From Endomychus coccineus (lineage: Eukaryota; Arthropoda; Insecta; Coleoptera; Endomychidae), in assembly GCA_958510875.1 (NCBI GenBank), contig OY294068.1, positions 67,310,633-67,374,632 on the forward strand: a stretch of 64,000 nucleotides of DNA, in the 5' to 3' direction. The notes under the pieces are model-generated. The model saw nothing but the letters and a program-made list of their open reading frames with translations, made no database searches and was not told the origin of the DNA. How positions within the stretch are numbered: position 1 is the first letter of the stretch; each line of letters begins with the position of its first letter. The position numbers were made by a program, and so were the translations under genes. Shown here piece after piece: positions 22,640-34,288 of the stretch.

Positions 22640-23420
22640 TGTTATTGTTATTACTAAAGATAAATACATGAATAAATCCTCAACTCTTTTAGAACCACAT
22701 AAATATGCAGATATTCCTTAATAAGGACCCAACTGGACATTTTCCGAAACGAATCAAATCTGTAGGACCCTTAATAGCTTTATTTGGTAATACACTAAAA
22801 TACAAAATTATTTCGATAAATCCACAACCACCGAAGATGTACTCACTGATTAAACTACATAAAGATAATAAAGCAATTAAACCTATAGTATCTTTCGTTA
22901 TTGCCAAATTATTGTCGAAAGAATTGATCAACATAACATGTGATGAAACAAAATTTAACCCTCAATATTCAGTAAAAAATTCTTATGAATTCATACCTAA
23001 AATTAAAAAACTGCATATCCCTAATAATGGTAAACTAATTTTATTTCATGTACAATATATCTTCCCCTAGTATACCATCAAATTAGTAGAAAACTTATCA
23101 TGAATATTTAGTTTGCTCATCAGAATGCTCAAACCAAAATTATTTTCAGTTTAATAATTATATTTATAAAACATGATGGATTGATTATGGGGAATCCATC
23201 CAATTCTTTATGAAATATTTACGGATCATTTAGGAAAAAATTCACAACCATCCACTTGGTGAAAATTTCATTTATTGGTACAGGTATGAGGATGATGTTA
23301 CTTTACAGATACAAGTAGACAACTAAAAAAGTTTTTGAAAGATTCAGGGAACAATTAAAACTAAAATTTAGAGAATAAACTAATAACAACCTCCAAAATT
23401 TTAGCTGGGAAAAGAAACAT
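22640..23420 (+). pseudogene. Second Penelope-like element fragment (RT)
   Basis: The plus strand shows LNKDPTGHFPKRI-like sequence, then ISINPQPPKMYSLIKLHKD (the 'PP+.YGLPK+HK' block), AIKPIVSF, QYSVKNSYEFIPKIKKL and LILFHVQ. After frameshifts it shows DGLIMGNPSN-like residues and YWYRYEDDVT (23285-23296). These are the fingers and palm of a Penelope-type RT. The palm box reads YEDD where YVDD or YADD is usual. No GIY-YIG domain was found downstream. Dead copy of a family different from that at 19875. Confidence 0.8.
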
Positions 23421-24789
23421 TTAGATCCTGAATGCTGACAAAGCTAACAAATTTAGCATCATAAATAACGTTATGTAAACCTGAAAACATAATTGCAGTA
23501 GGTAACTCTCTTTTCAAAATAATTAGCAACGTGATATTAAGTTTATATCTCAAGTTATTCAAAACCATTTTATAAAAATCAACCCTTAAAAGAATAATAA
23601 ATTACTATATCTTCCCTATTATTGGCTGGTAATACGTTAAATCAATTGATACATTCATGAAATAATCATATATATCAAACCTCATATTCTGCAATTATAT
23701 CTTATTGTTACTACTTAAGAATCATTAACTATATGCTGTGTGGTGTCATGTGTGAATAGAAAAGGATTAGCTTACAGTTGCAAAATGAACCGTTAGAGAT
23801 AAAGAGACGGTGCAGGTATTTGCATGAACCCCGGTTCTAGTTGCATGTGTAAAATATGAGATGAAGTGTGATCATAGCATTAGAAGGAAGAAAACCTTAC
23901 CGGGCAGCAGGGCAGAGGCACACAGGTTAAGCCAAGGTCACCGTGGCAATGACTTCTTTGTGAGTGAATCGAGTCTGCGTGGGCGCTCATTGTCTGATCT
24001 CCTTTATCGGCATGATCTGCCAACTGCTGCCTGTCTCTAGTTGATAGACACAAACTTACTTCAACTGGACAATCTTGTTAGGTTTGTCAATGATTGCCTT
24101 TGGCCCTTTTCACTTGTCAATTTACTTCACATGTTTTCATCAATTAAAATCCAACGAACCTTGCTTCCAAGAAAACCGTTGCATATGGTCCAATCTACCA
24201 GTCTATATAATAAAAACTACCGTTCACTGGCTCATTAATGTAATTCTGAAAAACATGGCACGTTAAAATCATTTGATCAAATAATTTATCATTTTAAGTC
24301 GAAATTCTACAACATCTGGTTTTTTATCTGTGTTAATCAAGGTTTGGGCCTACGATTAACCAGATTTGAAATACTAAGGCGTTCCCAAAGATATTCAATA
24401 CTTCTGATTCTCTAAGCATGTTGATTTATGACCCTCTTGTTTCGAATAAATTACTCCAATTCTTTCCCACCAATGTAATTTGGAGAAGTTATTGTAATTG
24501 TTTTATAAATCTAGCTCAAGATTTCAATATTATTATTTATTTCATGACTGCAGAAAGCTGAATCACACCTCTCATCATATGTGTTCTCTTTTATATGAAG
24601 ATACATATTTTTGATAGTGGGGGGGAGTCCGGGACAATTGACCAGGAAGGAGATTTTAACTATACACACTTATCGGTAGCAAAGAATTACTGTGGTTGAA
24701 CTTATTATGAGAATTATTACTATAATAATATATTATATGATATAGTTAATGAATGTCCGACCACAGTATCACATTAAATCTCTGGTACC
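23421..24789. other. No gene seen
   Basis: Low-complexity AT-rich sequence, with a less AT-rich patch at 23880-24030 that could not be assigned. Confidence 0.45.
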
Positions 24790-24875
24790 AATAAGTATTT
24801 ATAGTTGAAGTTATGTATTTTAATTGTATTTGAATGCCGTCTAAAGATGGCGTAATAACTCTGAAACTCGAATAA
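24790..24875 (+). repeat. Tail-like repeat shared with 8060-8140
   Basis: Matches the 8060 copy over the gaagttatgtat and gccgtctaaagat blocks. Here a GAAAC follows after GGCGTAATAACTCT, so it resembles a worn Penelope-type tail. Confidence 0.4.
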
Positions 24876-25809
24876 CGGAAAATACAAATGAAAGTGACAT
24901 CTAGCAACATACTAGTTTGTGATTTTAGTATATGGATACTTTTCTTTAGATATAATTCAATAAAGTCGGAGTGGTACCGGATGGGATATTCGAATCACGT
25001 CCTGGAGGTATATTAGGACAGTGGTTCACTTATCTTGTGAGTGTGTTATAGACAAAAGTTTTTAATTTTCTGATTTCGTATACATATTTATTTTCATACA
25101 AAATGCCTCTCCAATACATTACAGACAAAAGCAAGGTGGTACAAGAAGAAAGACTTTCACCAAGCAACAAATTGACAGTGCCTGAGAAGATGTTGAAAAG
25201 GGTATGTCGTTGCACTAGAGGAAGAGAAGTTATTGGCTGAGTATTCACTAGAATGAGTTATGGATTAAAAATAAATAAATAAATAAATAATATCTCAATT
25301 CCAACATATCTCATTAGTAGATAAGTAAAACAAAGGCTGCCTAACACTAATAAGTACGAAATATTTATCGTAAATTAACAAAACGAATTATGGAATTCAT
25401 TGAGTACTGAAGGATGATAAGTGAAACTTTTCAATTTCCTTTGATTATTTGGCTCTAATTTGGTTATTTTATCTCCAGCCGAGGCCTCAAATAGTATTTA
25501 AACAGGTACATTTTGTTTTCTGATGATGGCTACGTGGCAGCTGAGCGGTGGTTTTTATTGGATAAGGGTGATCATTCCGTACTTATTGCTGTTACAGTGT
25601 ATCTACACTTGTGAATGTAACTAATATGGCATGAAGTCAAATCAAACATTAGAAGGAATACTATTTTTTTTCCACATTCCATATATCTGTGGTGGAATTA
25701 ATAAGAAACATAGTAAGTAAAAGATCTGTAGACAGTTGGAAAAACATGTAATTAAGGTGGAAAACTCACGTGTATGTAATGTTCAACCCTTAATAATAAC
25801 TTTAGGTTT
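24876..25809. other. No gene seen; AAAT microsatellite at 25266-25291
   Basis: Contains an (AAAT)n run of about 26 bp. Otherwise no recognised sequence. Confidence 0.5.
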
Positions 25810-25820
25810 AAATGAAGATA

Positions 25821-26076
25821 TTTTGGGCCTGGTGGCTCAGTGGTATAAGCAATCAATCTTATAATCACTGTGGCTGCTGGTCGCGGGTTCGAATCCTGCG
25901 ACTGCGGAATTTTTCCGATGGCCCGTAGAAGAGGTATATATATATTAATTTCAAAACTACGTGGCAAATGACCTGGTCAATGCCAAACCAATTGAATTGT
26001 GATTGATTGAAGAATTGACGATAATATTAGCGGTTCTTCAATTAATCATAATTCAACTTTTAAAAAAAAAAAAAAA
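25821..26076 (+). mobile_element. tRNA-derived SINE
   Basis: Pol III boxes are visible: A box tggctcagtgg (25833-25843) and B box ggttcgaatcc (25886-25896). The element ends in a run of about 18 A. The 11-bp flanks aaatgaagata at 25810-25820 and 26077-26087 are identical, a classic target-primed insertion duplication. The body after the tRNA head is about 150 bp. The A-to-B distance is consistent with a tRNA ancestor, but the head does not fold as a complete tRNA. It would depend on a LINE for movement. Confidence 0.9.
25833..25896 (+). promoter_or_regulatory. Internal Pol III promoter (A and B boxes) of the SINE
   Basis: A box TGGCTCAGTGG and B box GGTTCGAATCC are both near consensus and 42 bp apart. 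Confidence 0.85.
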
Positions 26077-26179
26077 AAATGAAGATAATAGTGATAGTGA
26101 CACAAAATTAAATTTAATGTAAAATAGAATTAAGTTGTTAAAATTGATTATTGTAAAACTTTTTCATGTACCTATTGGA

Positions 26180-26494
26180 TGTTGATTCTCCGTTGGATAA
26201 ATTGAATGATCCAATATGAGAACTATATTCATTTAAATTAAGATGAAGTATAAAATTATATAGTGGATGAAAAGTTGGGTGTTATAGAATTATATAATAT
26301 ATTATTAGTTGTTATTGAAATCAAGTCTTTTGTAATTCTCTTGTAATTATAAACAATTTTACAAAGCTAATTATTGTGTATATAAAACAATGACAGGTAA
26401 TATAAATGAAATTGTCCCGATTAAATGACCATAGACAAAAGCAATTTCTGTGAATAGACATAAATAAATCATAAAACTTTGTGACATCTCCACA
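26180..26494 (+). repeat. 5' LTR of a gypsy-type element
   Basis: Starts TGTTGATTCTCC and ends CTCCACA (TG...CA). It is repeated in part at 26966-27153. Length 315 bp. Confidence 0.75.
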
Positions 26495-26764
26495 GATACT
26501 TCCTGTCTCAAAAAAATGACATAATGAAATGGTCATTATTGCAGATAAAATTTGGGATGTATCTCAATCAAATACGATCTCAACAAATTCAATAAGTATT
26601 ATTGAATTCTATTATTTTGAAGTTAATTACAGAATTAACTATTTTAGTACAAGAATTGAGAAAGGAAATTAATCAAATAAAATCTTCATATCGATCTAGG
26701 ATGAAATCACTAAATCGTTGTTTGAAACATATAAACCAATAAATCAATGAGTAGATCCATTTGG

Positions 26765-26965
26765 TTGGTATTATTTAACATATGGTGTAAAAGCAAATAA
26801 ATGTGTTAAACCATGTACATTTGATGAAAAACAATCAATTTCAAAAAAACTGAAAAATCTAGCATTACGACGACAGATGTTAGTGATTCAACAAATAGTC
26901 GTCTCTTTATTAAGGATTATAATAATAATTTGAGTTTCTTAGTTGACACAGGTGCGGATGTTGTA
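26765..26965 (+). pseudogene. gag end and protease start of a Ty3/gypsy-type element
   Basis: With frameshifts the plus strand reads WYYLTYGVKANKCVKPC, then STNSRLFIKDYNNNLSF and LVDTGADV, the aspartic protease active site (GAC at 26945-26947). In arthropod gypsy elements a YH..FG..A..C..PC motif precedes the protease in the same way. The frame runs straight into the 3' LTR after DTGADV, so the rest of the protease, RT, RNase H and integrase are deleted. Confidence 0.75.
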
Positions 26966-27153
26966 TGTTGATTCTCCGTAAGATGAAGTATAAAATTATA
27001 TAGTTAATGAATCAATTTTACAAGGCTGACTATTGTGTATATAAAACAATCACAGATAATAAAAATAAAATGATCCAGCATAAATGACCATACATGAAAA
27101 CAATTTCTTTGAATACACATAAATAAAACATAAAATTTTGCGAGACCTCCACA
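26966..27153 (+). repeat. 3' LTR of the gypsy-type element, with deletions
   Basis: Starts TGTTGATTCTCCG and ends CTCCACA like the 5' LTR, but lacks two internal blocks and is 188 bp. Flanking bases do not form a clear target duplication. Confidence 0.7.
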
Positions 27154-27446
27154 TACCCACATTAATTTTTATTGCAGGTACTTATTATATCTTTAGTAAT
27201 GAAATAAAATATTATTTTCAATTGATAATTATTTTCCTTTAGTGTAAAATGCCTTTTAATTCAAAATAAAAATAAATCAATCTTACAGTTTGAAGATGTT
27301 GAGACCAATACAATGGGGTTTAATCAGCTAGTTGGTTTATTGCAGTAGAGGTCAACGGTATAATATGAACTATATTATATTCATAGCTGTCGGCATATTG
27401 AATAGAAGAAATCAGGTATTTTAAAACATATTTTATTCGGAAAGTC
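27154..27446. other. No gene seen
   Basis: AT-rich spacer between the gypsy remnant and a foldback element. Confidence 0.5.
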
Positions 27447-27449
27447 TTA

Positions 27450-28680
27450 TAGTCTAGGAGCCAGAGAAATATTGATGGTCTGAACATTAACTCGATGGCA
27501 CTATGATTTATCGTTAGAGGACGGTTCAATGACCAATTCATCTCACAAACCGAATTTTCACCGACTGCTAGATCTCGAGATACAGCATCCGCATTTTTTT
27601 TTAACTGGAGGACAACCCTTTCCAAGTTGCGGTTACTTGAAAAGCATGCCATTCTTATACATTTCCACCATGTGTGATCACTTTTTACCGTGTCCGTTTA
27701 TCAGGCCGACCAGTTAAAATTGGACCGAAAATGGACTGCAAGTTAACCCTCCCAAACCTGGTCAAAATGTTCATTGGTGTGGGCAATTTTTAAGATACCC
27801 TATGCCATCAAAAGTTATCGGGCCGTTGCCGAGTAATTGGCCATCATTTGCACCAAAAATGTTTTTTTCTCATTTTGTGGCTAAACATTGTGGATTACAA
27901 GGTAACATGATGGCGCCATGTTAAATAACTTTATTGGAGGTCAAATAAAGATTCAAAATTATTGCCATCTCTCCTTGCCTATTTCAACTCCCCAAAATCC
28001 CCTAAAACCACCCCCAAAAAAATATGACTAATATTGATAATATGACCAATTTCTTGATAAATTAGTCAATTTTTGAGATTCTGGCTTGGTTTAGAATCGA
28101 AACTGCAGTTTTCTGTTTTGTTCTGTTTTGGGGGATGGTTTTAGGGTGGTTTGGGGGGTTGAAATAGGCAAGGAGTGATGGCAATAATTTTAAATCTTTA
28201 TTTGATCTCCAATGAAGTTATTTAACATGGTGCCATCATGTTACCTTGTAATCCACAAGGTTTAGCCACAAAATGAGAAAAAATATATTTTTGGTTCAAT
28301 TAATGGTTGATAACTTCTGATGGCATAGGGTATCTTAACAATTGCCAACACCAATGAACATTTTCACCAGGTTTGGGATGGTTAACTTGCAGTCCATTTT
28401 CGGTCCAATTTTAACTGGTCGACCTGATAGACGTGCACGATAGAAAATGATGGCACATGATGGAAGTGTATATGAATGGCTTGCTTTTTAAGTAACCGCA
28501 ACTTGGAAAGGGTTAACCTCCAGTCTAAAAAAAAATTGCGGATGCTGTATCTCGATATCTGGCAGCCGGGGAAAATTCGGTCTGTGAGATGAATTGGTCA
28601 TTGAACCGTCCTCTAACGATAAACCATAGTGACATCGGGTTAATCTTCAAACCATCAATATCACTCTGGCTCCTAGACTA
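27450..28680. mobile_element. Long foldback element (1231 bp)
   Basis: Two arms of about 560 bp are inverted copies (27450 to about 28020 and about 28122-28680) around a loop of about 100 bp. Outer ends read TAGTCTAGGAG and CTCCTAGACTA, and each is flanked by TTA (27447-27449, 28681-28683). A 3-bp TTA duplication is typical of PIF/Harbinger-type insertion, but no transposase is present, so the class is uncertain. The ORFs inside are mirror shadows with no conserved domain. Confidence 0.85.
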
Positions 28681-28884
28681 TTATCATGTCTGTATGAAAA
28701 AGTTATACTTCTTTGATATCTACCGCATACCGCACAGTGAATATTGAATACATATGATGAAATGTGTTAAAGTTAGCCATGGAATATTGTCGAATGTTTA
28801 GTGAAAATTGACGTACGTTAACAAATTAATAAATTCTTATTGCTACTGAGTATACTGATTGATTGAGCTATTACATTTATAAAA

Positions 28885-29270
28885 ATGCCGACCCACAATA
28901 ACTTTTCAAAGGAAGAAATGAGAGATATATGATTACGAAAGAGAAAGTTCTTCTGGGCATGCAGCATCTAGAAAATATCGTGAATTATACCCCAACCATA
29001 AGATACTTTTTAAAATGTTTATAGGCGATTGGGTGGTACAGATTCATCTTGCCCAAAATATCATACAGAGCGAACCAAAATTATTATCCCACACCAAAAT
29101 GATCCTTGTTTGGGTTTTTTCAGTGCCTAAGGAGGAAACAAAATAATGACCTAACATTTTTGTTACACAATTCTGTTCACTGATGAAACAACTTTTACTA
29201 GAAGTGGAGTTATTAATTTGTGAAATAGTTACGCCTGGAAAGCTGAATACTCTCACCACTAAAACCGAAA
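28885..29270 (+). pseudogene. IS630/mariner-like transposase, 5' half
   Basis: ATG at 28885 opens MPTHNNFSKEEMRDI. Further on, using shifted frames, it reads HAASRKYRELYPNH and RRLGGT-like blocks of the helix-turn-helix, then LFTDETTFTRSGVINL (first catalytic aspartate at 29182-29184). Several frame breaks are present. No clear ends were found. Not closely similar to the 21890 fragment. Confidence 0.5.
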
Positions 29271-29289
29271 GACTTCAACTTTGACACCC

Positions 29290-29600
29290 TATTCCTGAGT
29301 AAGGAGCAGACTCAGAGCCATTGTTGTTGAGTGGAATATTATTATTTTTGCCTTCTGAACGTACAGTTATAATTTTGGCTATATATTATGAATCATCCTG
29401 TACAACAAACTGCGAAGCACAATCAAGAATGTTACAAATATGAATCAATTCAAGAAACATGCTTGCAGGTTATTGGTGAATTTAGAGCCGTACAAGATGG
29501 AAGATGAACTTTCATATTAATTATACCTTCGTTTATGTGGACATGTATTTATATTTTACATACTAGGGAATAAAGAGCTTACTAACTTACTTACTATTAG
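29290..29600 (+). repeat. Possible LINE 3' tail with TTAC microsatellite
   Basis: An AATAAAG signal is followed by actaacttacttacta-like repeats at 29575-29600. The short motif tail suggests the 3' end of an RTE- or CR1-type LINE. No coding part was recognised. Confidence 0.35.
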
Positions 29601-30614
29601 TTTTCATCCACAATCCTCCTATTCTTTTACCTTTTCAACAAAACCAATAGCAAGTTCAATATATTATAATCATCTGGAATTATAACTTTACCTTGATCGT
29701 TTTTCATATTGTGGATGAATACCTCATAATCTGAGTTAACGTGAACACAAGTATATCACCATATTATTCTTATAATGACATTCTTGATACGTAACGCATT
29801 CTTGTAAAATACGACCTTCAAAAAGCGCAGGTTGTGTTGTAATATCTTCAGCGATGCATCGTAAGATTATAAAGTTCACAGAGCACGTACTTATAACCAT
29901 TTTTCATTTTTGGAATAAATCATCCGGTGACTGGTAATTCGACAGCTTCATTTGCATACTTTCCCTCTCGAAATTTATGTTCGAGTAATTCCTCGATCCG
30001 ACTACTCAAATAAAACCATTACGATAATAAAAGCAAAATCTCGCATATGGGCGTTACAAGTATCGAAACCGCGTTAAGATCAGTGTCCTCTTGGGTTCTG
30101 GAATCGAAAGGTTGTTAAACCGATAGAATTAATTCAAATAAGGTTGTATAAATTGGTCTCCCTATAGTACCTGGGAATCATTTTGAAATCGCCTGATTGT
30201 TATTGCACATGAAAAATCAAGGCAGTTATGATTAATCGGTTCTTGAATTTATTGAGGTATATAATTCATGGTTGATTCTCGAATTGGATCAAACTATTTT
30301 AATAGGAACACCAGTTTTCAAAACTCTTCTTTTTCTTAAGAACTTGAATTTCAAACAACCCTCCATTTACGCATTCATCATCAGCATCACTGTATCACCT
30401 TCAATAGCAGGAACATTGATAGATTTGTTTCCTAGAAAAGAGAATTCTTAGAATTAAGTTTATAGGCAACTGTTAACTTATTGATATCGCTTATTGATAT
30501 TTTAGCTTATTGATCGGGCACGACAATTAAATTTCAAAATTAAACAATAACACAGTAAATGGCGTGAAATTGAGCAATCCACTTTTAATCAGAAATTAAA
30601 ATAATATGTACCTA
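29601..30614. other. No gene seen
   Basis: About 1 kb without recognised coding or repeat features. Confidence 0.45.
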
Positions 30615-32591
30615 TAGTCCAGGTAATAAGCCCGGAAAAAGACCATAATAAAAAAAAAATATATAGTAAGCTAGAATTTCAATTTTTTTTTTGCATTTTG
30701 TTCCTAATACCCCATAGATCATTCATGACTATCAAGACCGCGGGGGTCGACCTTCCTACCCCCTCAAAACAAAAAAAGGAGTTGAAACCCCCTCAGAGGA
30801 GCATTCTTATAAAAACAGTCCAAAATTAATGAATTGAGAGCCGAAAATGACCCCTAATATGTTTTTTGGGTCGCTGATCACGATTCCGCAGTTAGTTTTT
30901 TCGGAAAACTCCCTCCAGATGGGAAATTTGGAAAATTTATTTATAATGGATAACTTATAATTGTGTTGCAAAAATGGTTCGCTGATCACGATTCCGTAAT
31001 TTTTCCCAAAAAGTCTCTCCAGATGGAAAATTCGGGGAATTTGAGATTTTTCTGAGACGGTTATGAATAATAAAGTATAATTTTGTTGCAAAAATGACCT
31101 CTAGTCATGACCTCCAGTCGTTTTTGCAACAAAATTATACTTTATTATTCATAACCGTCTCAGGAAAATCTCAAATTTCCCGAATTTTCAATCTGGAGAG
31201 TTTTTTTGGAAAAATAACAGCGGAATCGTGATCAGCAACCCAAAAAACCTACTAGAGGTCATTTTTGCAACAAAATTATACTTTATTATTCACAACCGTC
31301 TCAGGAAAATCTTAAATTTCCCGGATTTTCTATCTGAAGAGAGTTTTTTGGGAAAAATAACAGCGGAATCATGATCAGCGAGCCAAAAAACCTACTAGGG
31401 GCGTCATCATTTTTGTAACAAAATTATACTCTATTATTCATAACCGTCTCAGGAAAATCTCAAATTTCCCGAATTTTCCATCTGGAGAGATTTTTTGGGA
31501 AAAATAACAGCAGAGTCGTGATCAGCGAACCGAAAAACCTACTATACGTCATTTTTGCAACAAAATTATACTTTATTATTCACAACCGTCTCAGGAAAAT
31601 CTTAAATTTCCCGGATTTTCTATCTGAAGAGAGTTTTTTGGGAAAAATAACAGCGGAATCATGATCAGCGAGCCAAAAAACCTACTAGGGGCGTCATCAT
31701 TTTTGTAACAAAATTATACTCTATTATTCATAACCGTCTCAGGAAAATCTCAAATTTCCCGAATTTTCCATCTGGAGAGATTTTTTGGGAAAAATAACAG
31801 CAGAGTCGTGATCAGCGAACCGAAAAACCTACTAGAGGTCATTTTTGCAACAAAATTATACTTTATTATTTACAAACGTCTCAGGAAAATCTCAAATTTC
31901 CCGAATCGTTATCAGCGACCCAAAAAACCTACTATACGTCATTTTTGCAACAAAATTATACTTTATTATTCACAACCGTCTCAGAAAAATCTTAAATTTC
32001 CCGGATTTTCCATCTGAAGAGAGTTTTTTGGGAAAAATAACAGCGGAATCATGATCAGCGAGCCAAAAAACCTACTAGGGGCGTCATCATTTTTGCAACA
32101 AAATTATACTTTATTATTTATAACCGTCTCAGGAAAATCTCAAATTTCCCGAATTTTCCATCTGGAGAGAGTTTTTTGGGAAAAATAACAGCGGAATCGT
32201 GATCAGCGACCCAAAAAACCTACTAGAGGTCATTTTGCAACATTATGTTTTATTATTCACAACCCCCATGAAAATTCCAAATTTCCCATCTGGGGGAGTT
32301 TACCGAGAAAACTAACTTCGGAATCGTGATCAGCGACCCAAAAAACATACTGGGGGTCATTTTCGGCTCTTAATTCATTGATTTTCTAAACTTTTGGATT
32401 GTTTTTATAAGAATGCTCCTCTAAGGGGTTGAAACTCCGTTTTGGGGGGTAGAAAGGTCGACCCCCGCGAACTTGATAGTCATGAATGATCTATGGGGTA
32501 ATAGGAACAAAATGCAAAAAAAATTTGAATTCTAGCTTACTTTTTTTTTTGTTTTTATCATGGCCTCTTTCCCGGCTTATTGCCTGGACTA
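30615..32591. mobile_element. Foldback element with internal tandem array (1977 bp)
   Basis: Ends are inverted repeats starting TAGTCCAGGYAATAAGCC. Arm sequences such as catgactatcaa, ggggtcgacctt and aagaatgctcct recur inverted on the other side. The interior is a tandem array of a unit of about 145 bp. Its mirror point is near 31105, so the first two units run in the opposite direction from the rest. No transposase and no clear target duplication were found. Confidence 0.85.
31110..32330 (+). repeat. Tandem array of about 145-bp units with a 290-bp higher-order period
   Basis: Units carry gatcagcga, aaaaacctacta, aattatact and caaccgtctcaggaaaa. Landmarks 31371/31661 and 31518/31808 are both exactly 290 bp apart, and the two 290-bp blocks are nearly identical. 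So pairs of slightly different units were duplicated together. A shortened unit occurs near 31910. Confidence 0.9.
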
Positions 32592-32639
32592 TTTGAACCT
32601 TTTGGAAAACGACGTTACAGATTACACATTATGCCATAC

Positions 32640-33060
32640 GCAATTAGATTAGCAAGTTGGTTTATGCAAGATGCAACACCTCTCAGATTCTATGGATATC
32701 TTCATGGTCGTTGATTAACAGAAATCTCGTCTGTTACTCCATCACGAGAGATTATAAATAGATAGACTAGACGAGCTCAAGCTGGTCACTCCTTCATTGT
32801 CAAGCTCGAGACTTGCCGAATTTCTTCCTACCAGACTTTATTTCTTCATCGAACGACGAAGTTGTGAAACTCTTTACCTAGTGAGGTTTTTCCAGATGGC
32901 TATAACCTCCAAACTTTCAACAAGAAATTCCAAAGCCTATCTCCTCTCTCAACATTCCACTGGCTCACACGATTATAGGTGTTCTTCTCATTATAGGTGT
33001 TCTTCTCGTGTAGTCAAAATAGAAGGAATTAGAACAAGAATTCCAAGAATAGGTGTATGC
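32640..33060 (+). pseudogene. Jockey-type LINE ORF2, 3' end
   Basis: Plus strand: TRRAQAGHSFIVKLETCR, then RTTKL and NSLPSEVFPDGYNLQTF, then FQSLSPLSTFHWL. This is the final segment of Jockey-type ORF2 ('...LWN.LP..VFP..YNL..FK...'). Related sequence occurs at 43420-43690 and 59250-59490. Confidence 0.65.
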
Positions 33061-34288
33061 ACTTTTTTTAATTGTAGGTAATCACATGTACCACTAAAAC
33101 TTTTTTTCGGGAGTAATTAGTCCCTTGTACATAATCTCCCTATAACTCGATCCAATTTTCAATCTCAATAGTAAGATTTTAAATGAATTGTTATATTTAA
33201 AATTGCATTCAAGAATCTCAGTGATATTAACTAGAAAATTGTATTTTATTTCATTATAATTTCATATTTAAAGGATAATTAAATACAAAATTCCTGAAAT
33301 CTTTAGCTGGCTCGTGTTATAGATTCGAAGAAAACTATACAAAATTCATCTTTCGTGCTTCGATGTAGATTAAAAATATCAAGCAGTAAAATTGTTCTTA
33401 ATTACCAATTAGCAATTAGTATTGTGCAATATCAGTACACTATTTCAATGATTTACATGTTTTCAGCTGCCATTTATGTCAATAATTCATATAATTTCAA
33501 AATGTTACATTAATTGAAATACTTTCTTCTTATTGTGACCCCATTCTATTATTAAGACCTTGATGAGTGTTGTTAGTTTATACATGTCTTGAAGAATACT
33601 ATATATTGAGCCATCTTTTAACACTCGCTTATTATTACAATGTTTCATTAAAATTGTTTTGAAGCTGAGTTAATCATTCAGCTCACAATAATGCAATCAT
33701 CCACTCATAAATTTTATTTATTCAACACATACCATGTTTATAATCATAACTAGAGACGTTAATACAGAATAACATTATCGAAATATTAGAAACGCGATGA
33801 TGAATTATGTACATTCAAATTAGCCCCTCTCGAAAACATAAGATGAAAAGTTTCAAAAACGGAAGAAATACTTATTGCATATCATCAATAAATTTCTTGG
33901 TGTTTTAGTACGCATACTATTAAGAATGAAACTAGTATCGTTTTGACGTTTCGAAATTACTTGTGTATTGAGAATCAAGAACAACTGCTAAAAAAGAATC
34001 TGATCTTGCCAAACTATTCAAATAATTGATCCTATGAAAGAACAAACATGGGTACGATAATTTGAGGTGTCTCTGTCTCGTCTATTATTCTTAGTTAATC
34101 GAAAATGTAAAAATAGAGTAGTTTATTCTATAGAAATATATTAAAATATTATTTATGAAATATTAATGTTAAGGATAAACTGTTCTTGTTGGAAATCCAT
34201 ATCTCGTTATATTACAAATGAATAATACGCTAAATAATACACTGTAGAACAATTCTAAAATGAACATTTAATATAAAGATGAAAGAAA
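33061..34288. other. No gene seen; worn tail motif near 33950-33990
   Basis: AT-rich. On the minus strand near 33970 there is GAAACGTCAAAACG after CTCAATACACAAGTAATTTC, similar in layout to Penelope-type tails but without the CTGANGA box. Confidence 0.4.

Noticed and set aside
25825..25905. Possible tRNA gene
   Set aside because: A and B boxes are present, but there is no complete cloverleaf or paired acceptor stem, and the sequence continues into a SINE body with an A tail and target duplications.
27320..28620. ORFs inside the large foldback
   Set aside because: ORFs on both strands mirror each other because of the inverted arms; no domain is recognisable.
31110..32330. CRISPR-like array
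   Set aside because: The units are whole tandem repeats of about 145 bp without unique spacers, inside a eukaryotic foldback element.
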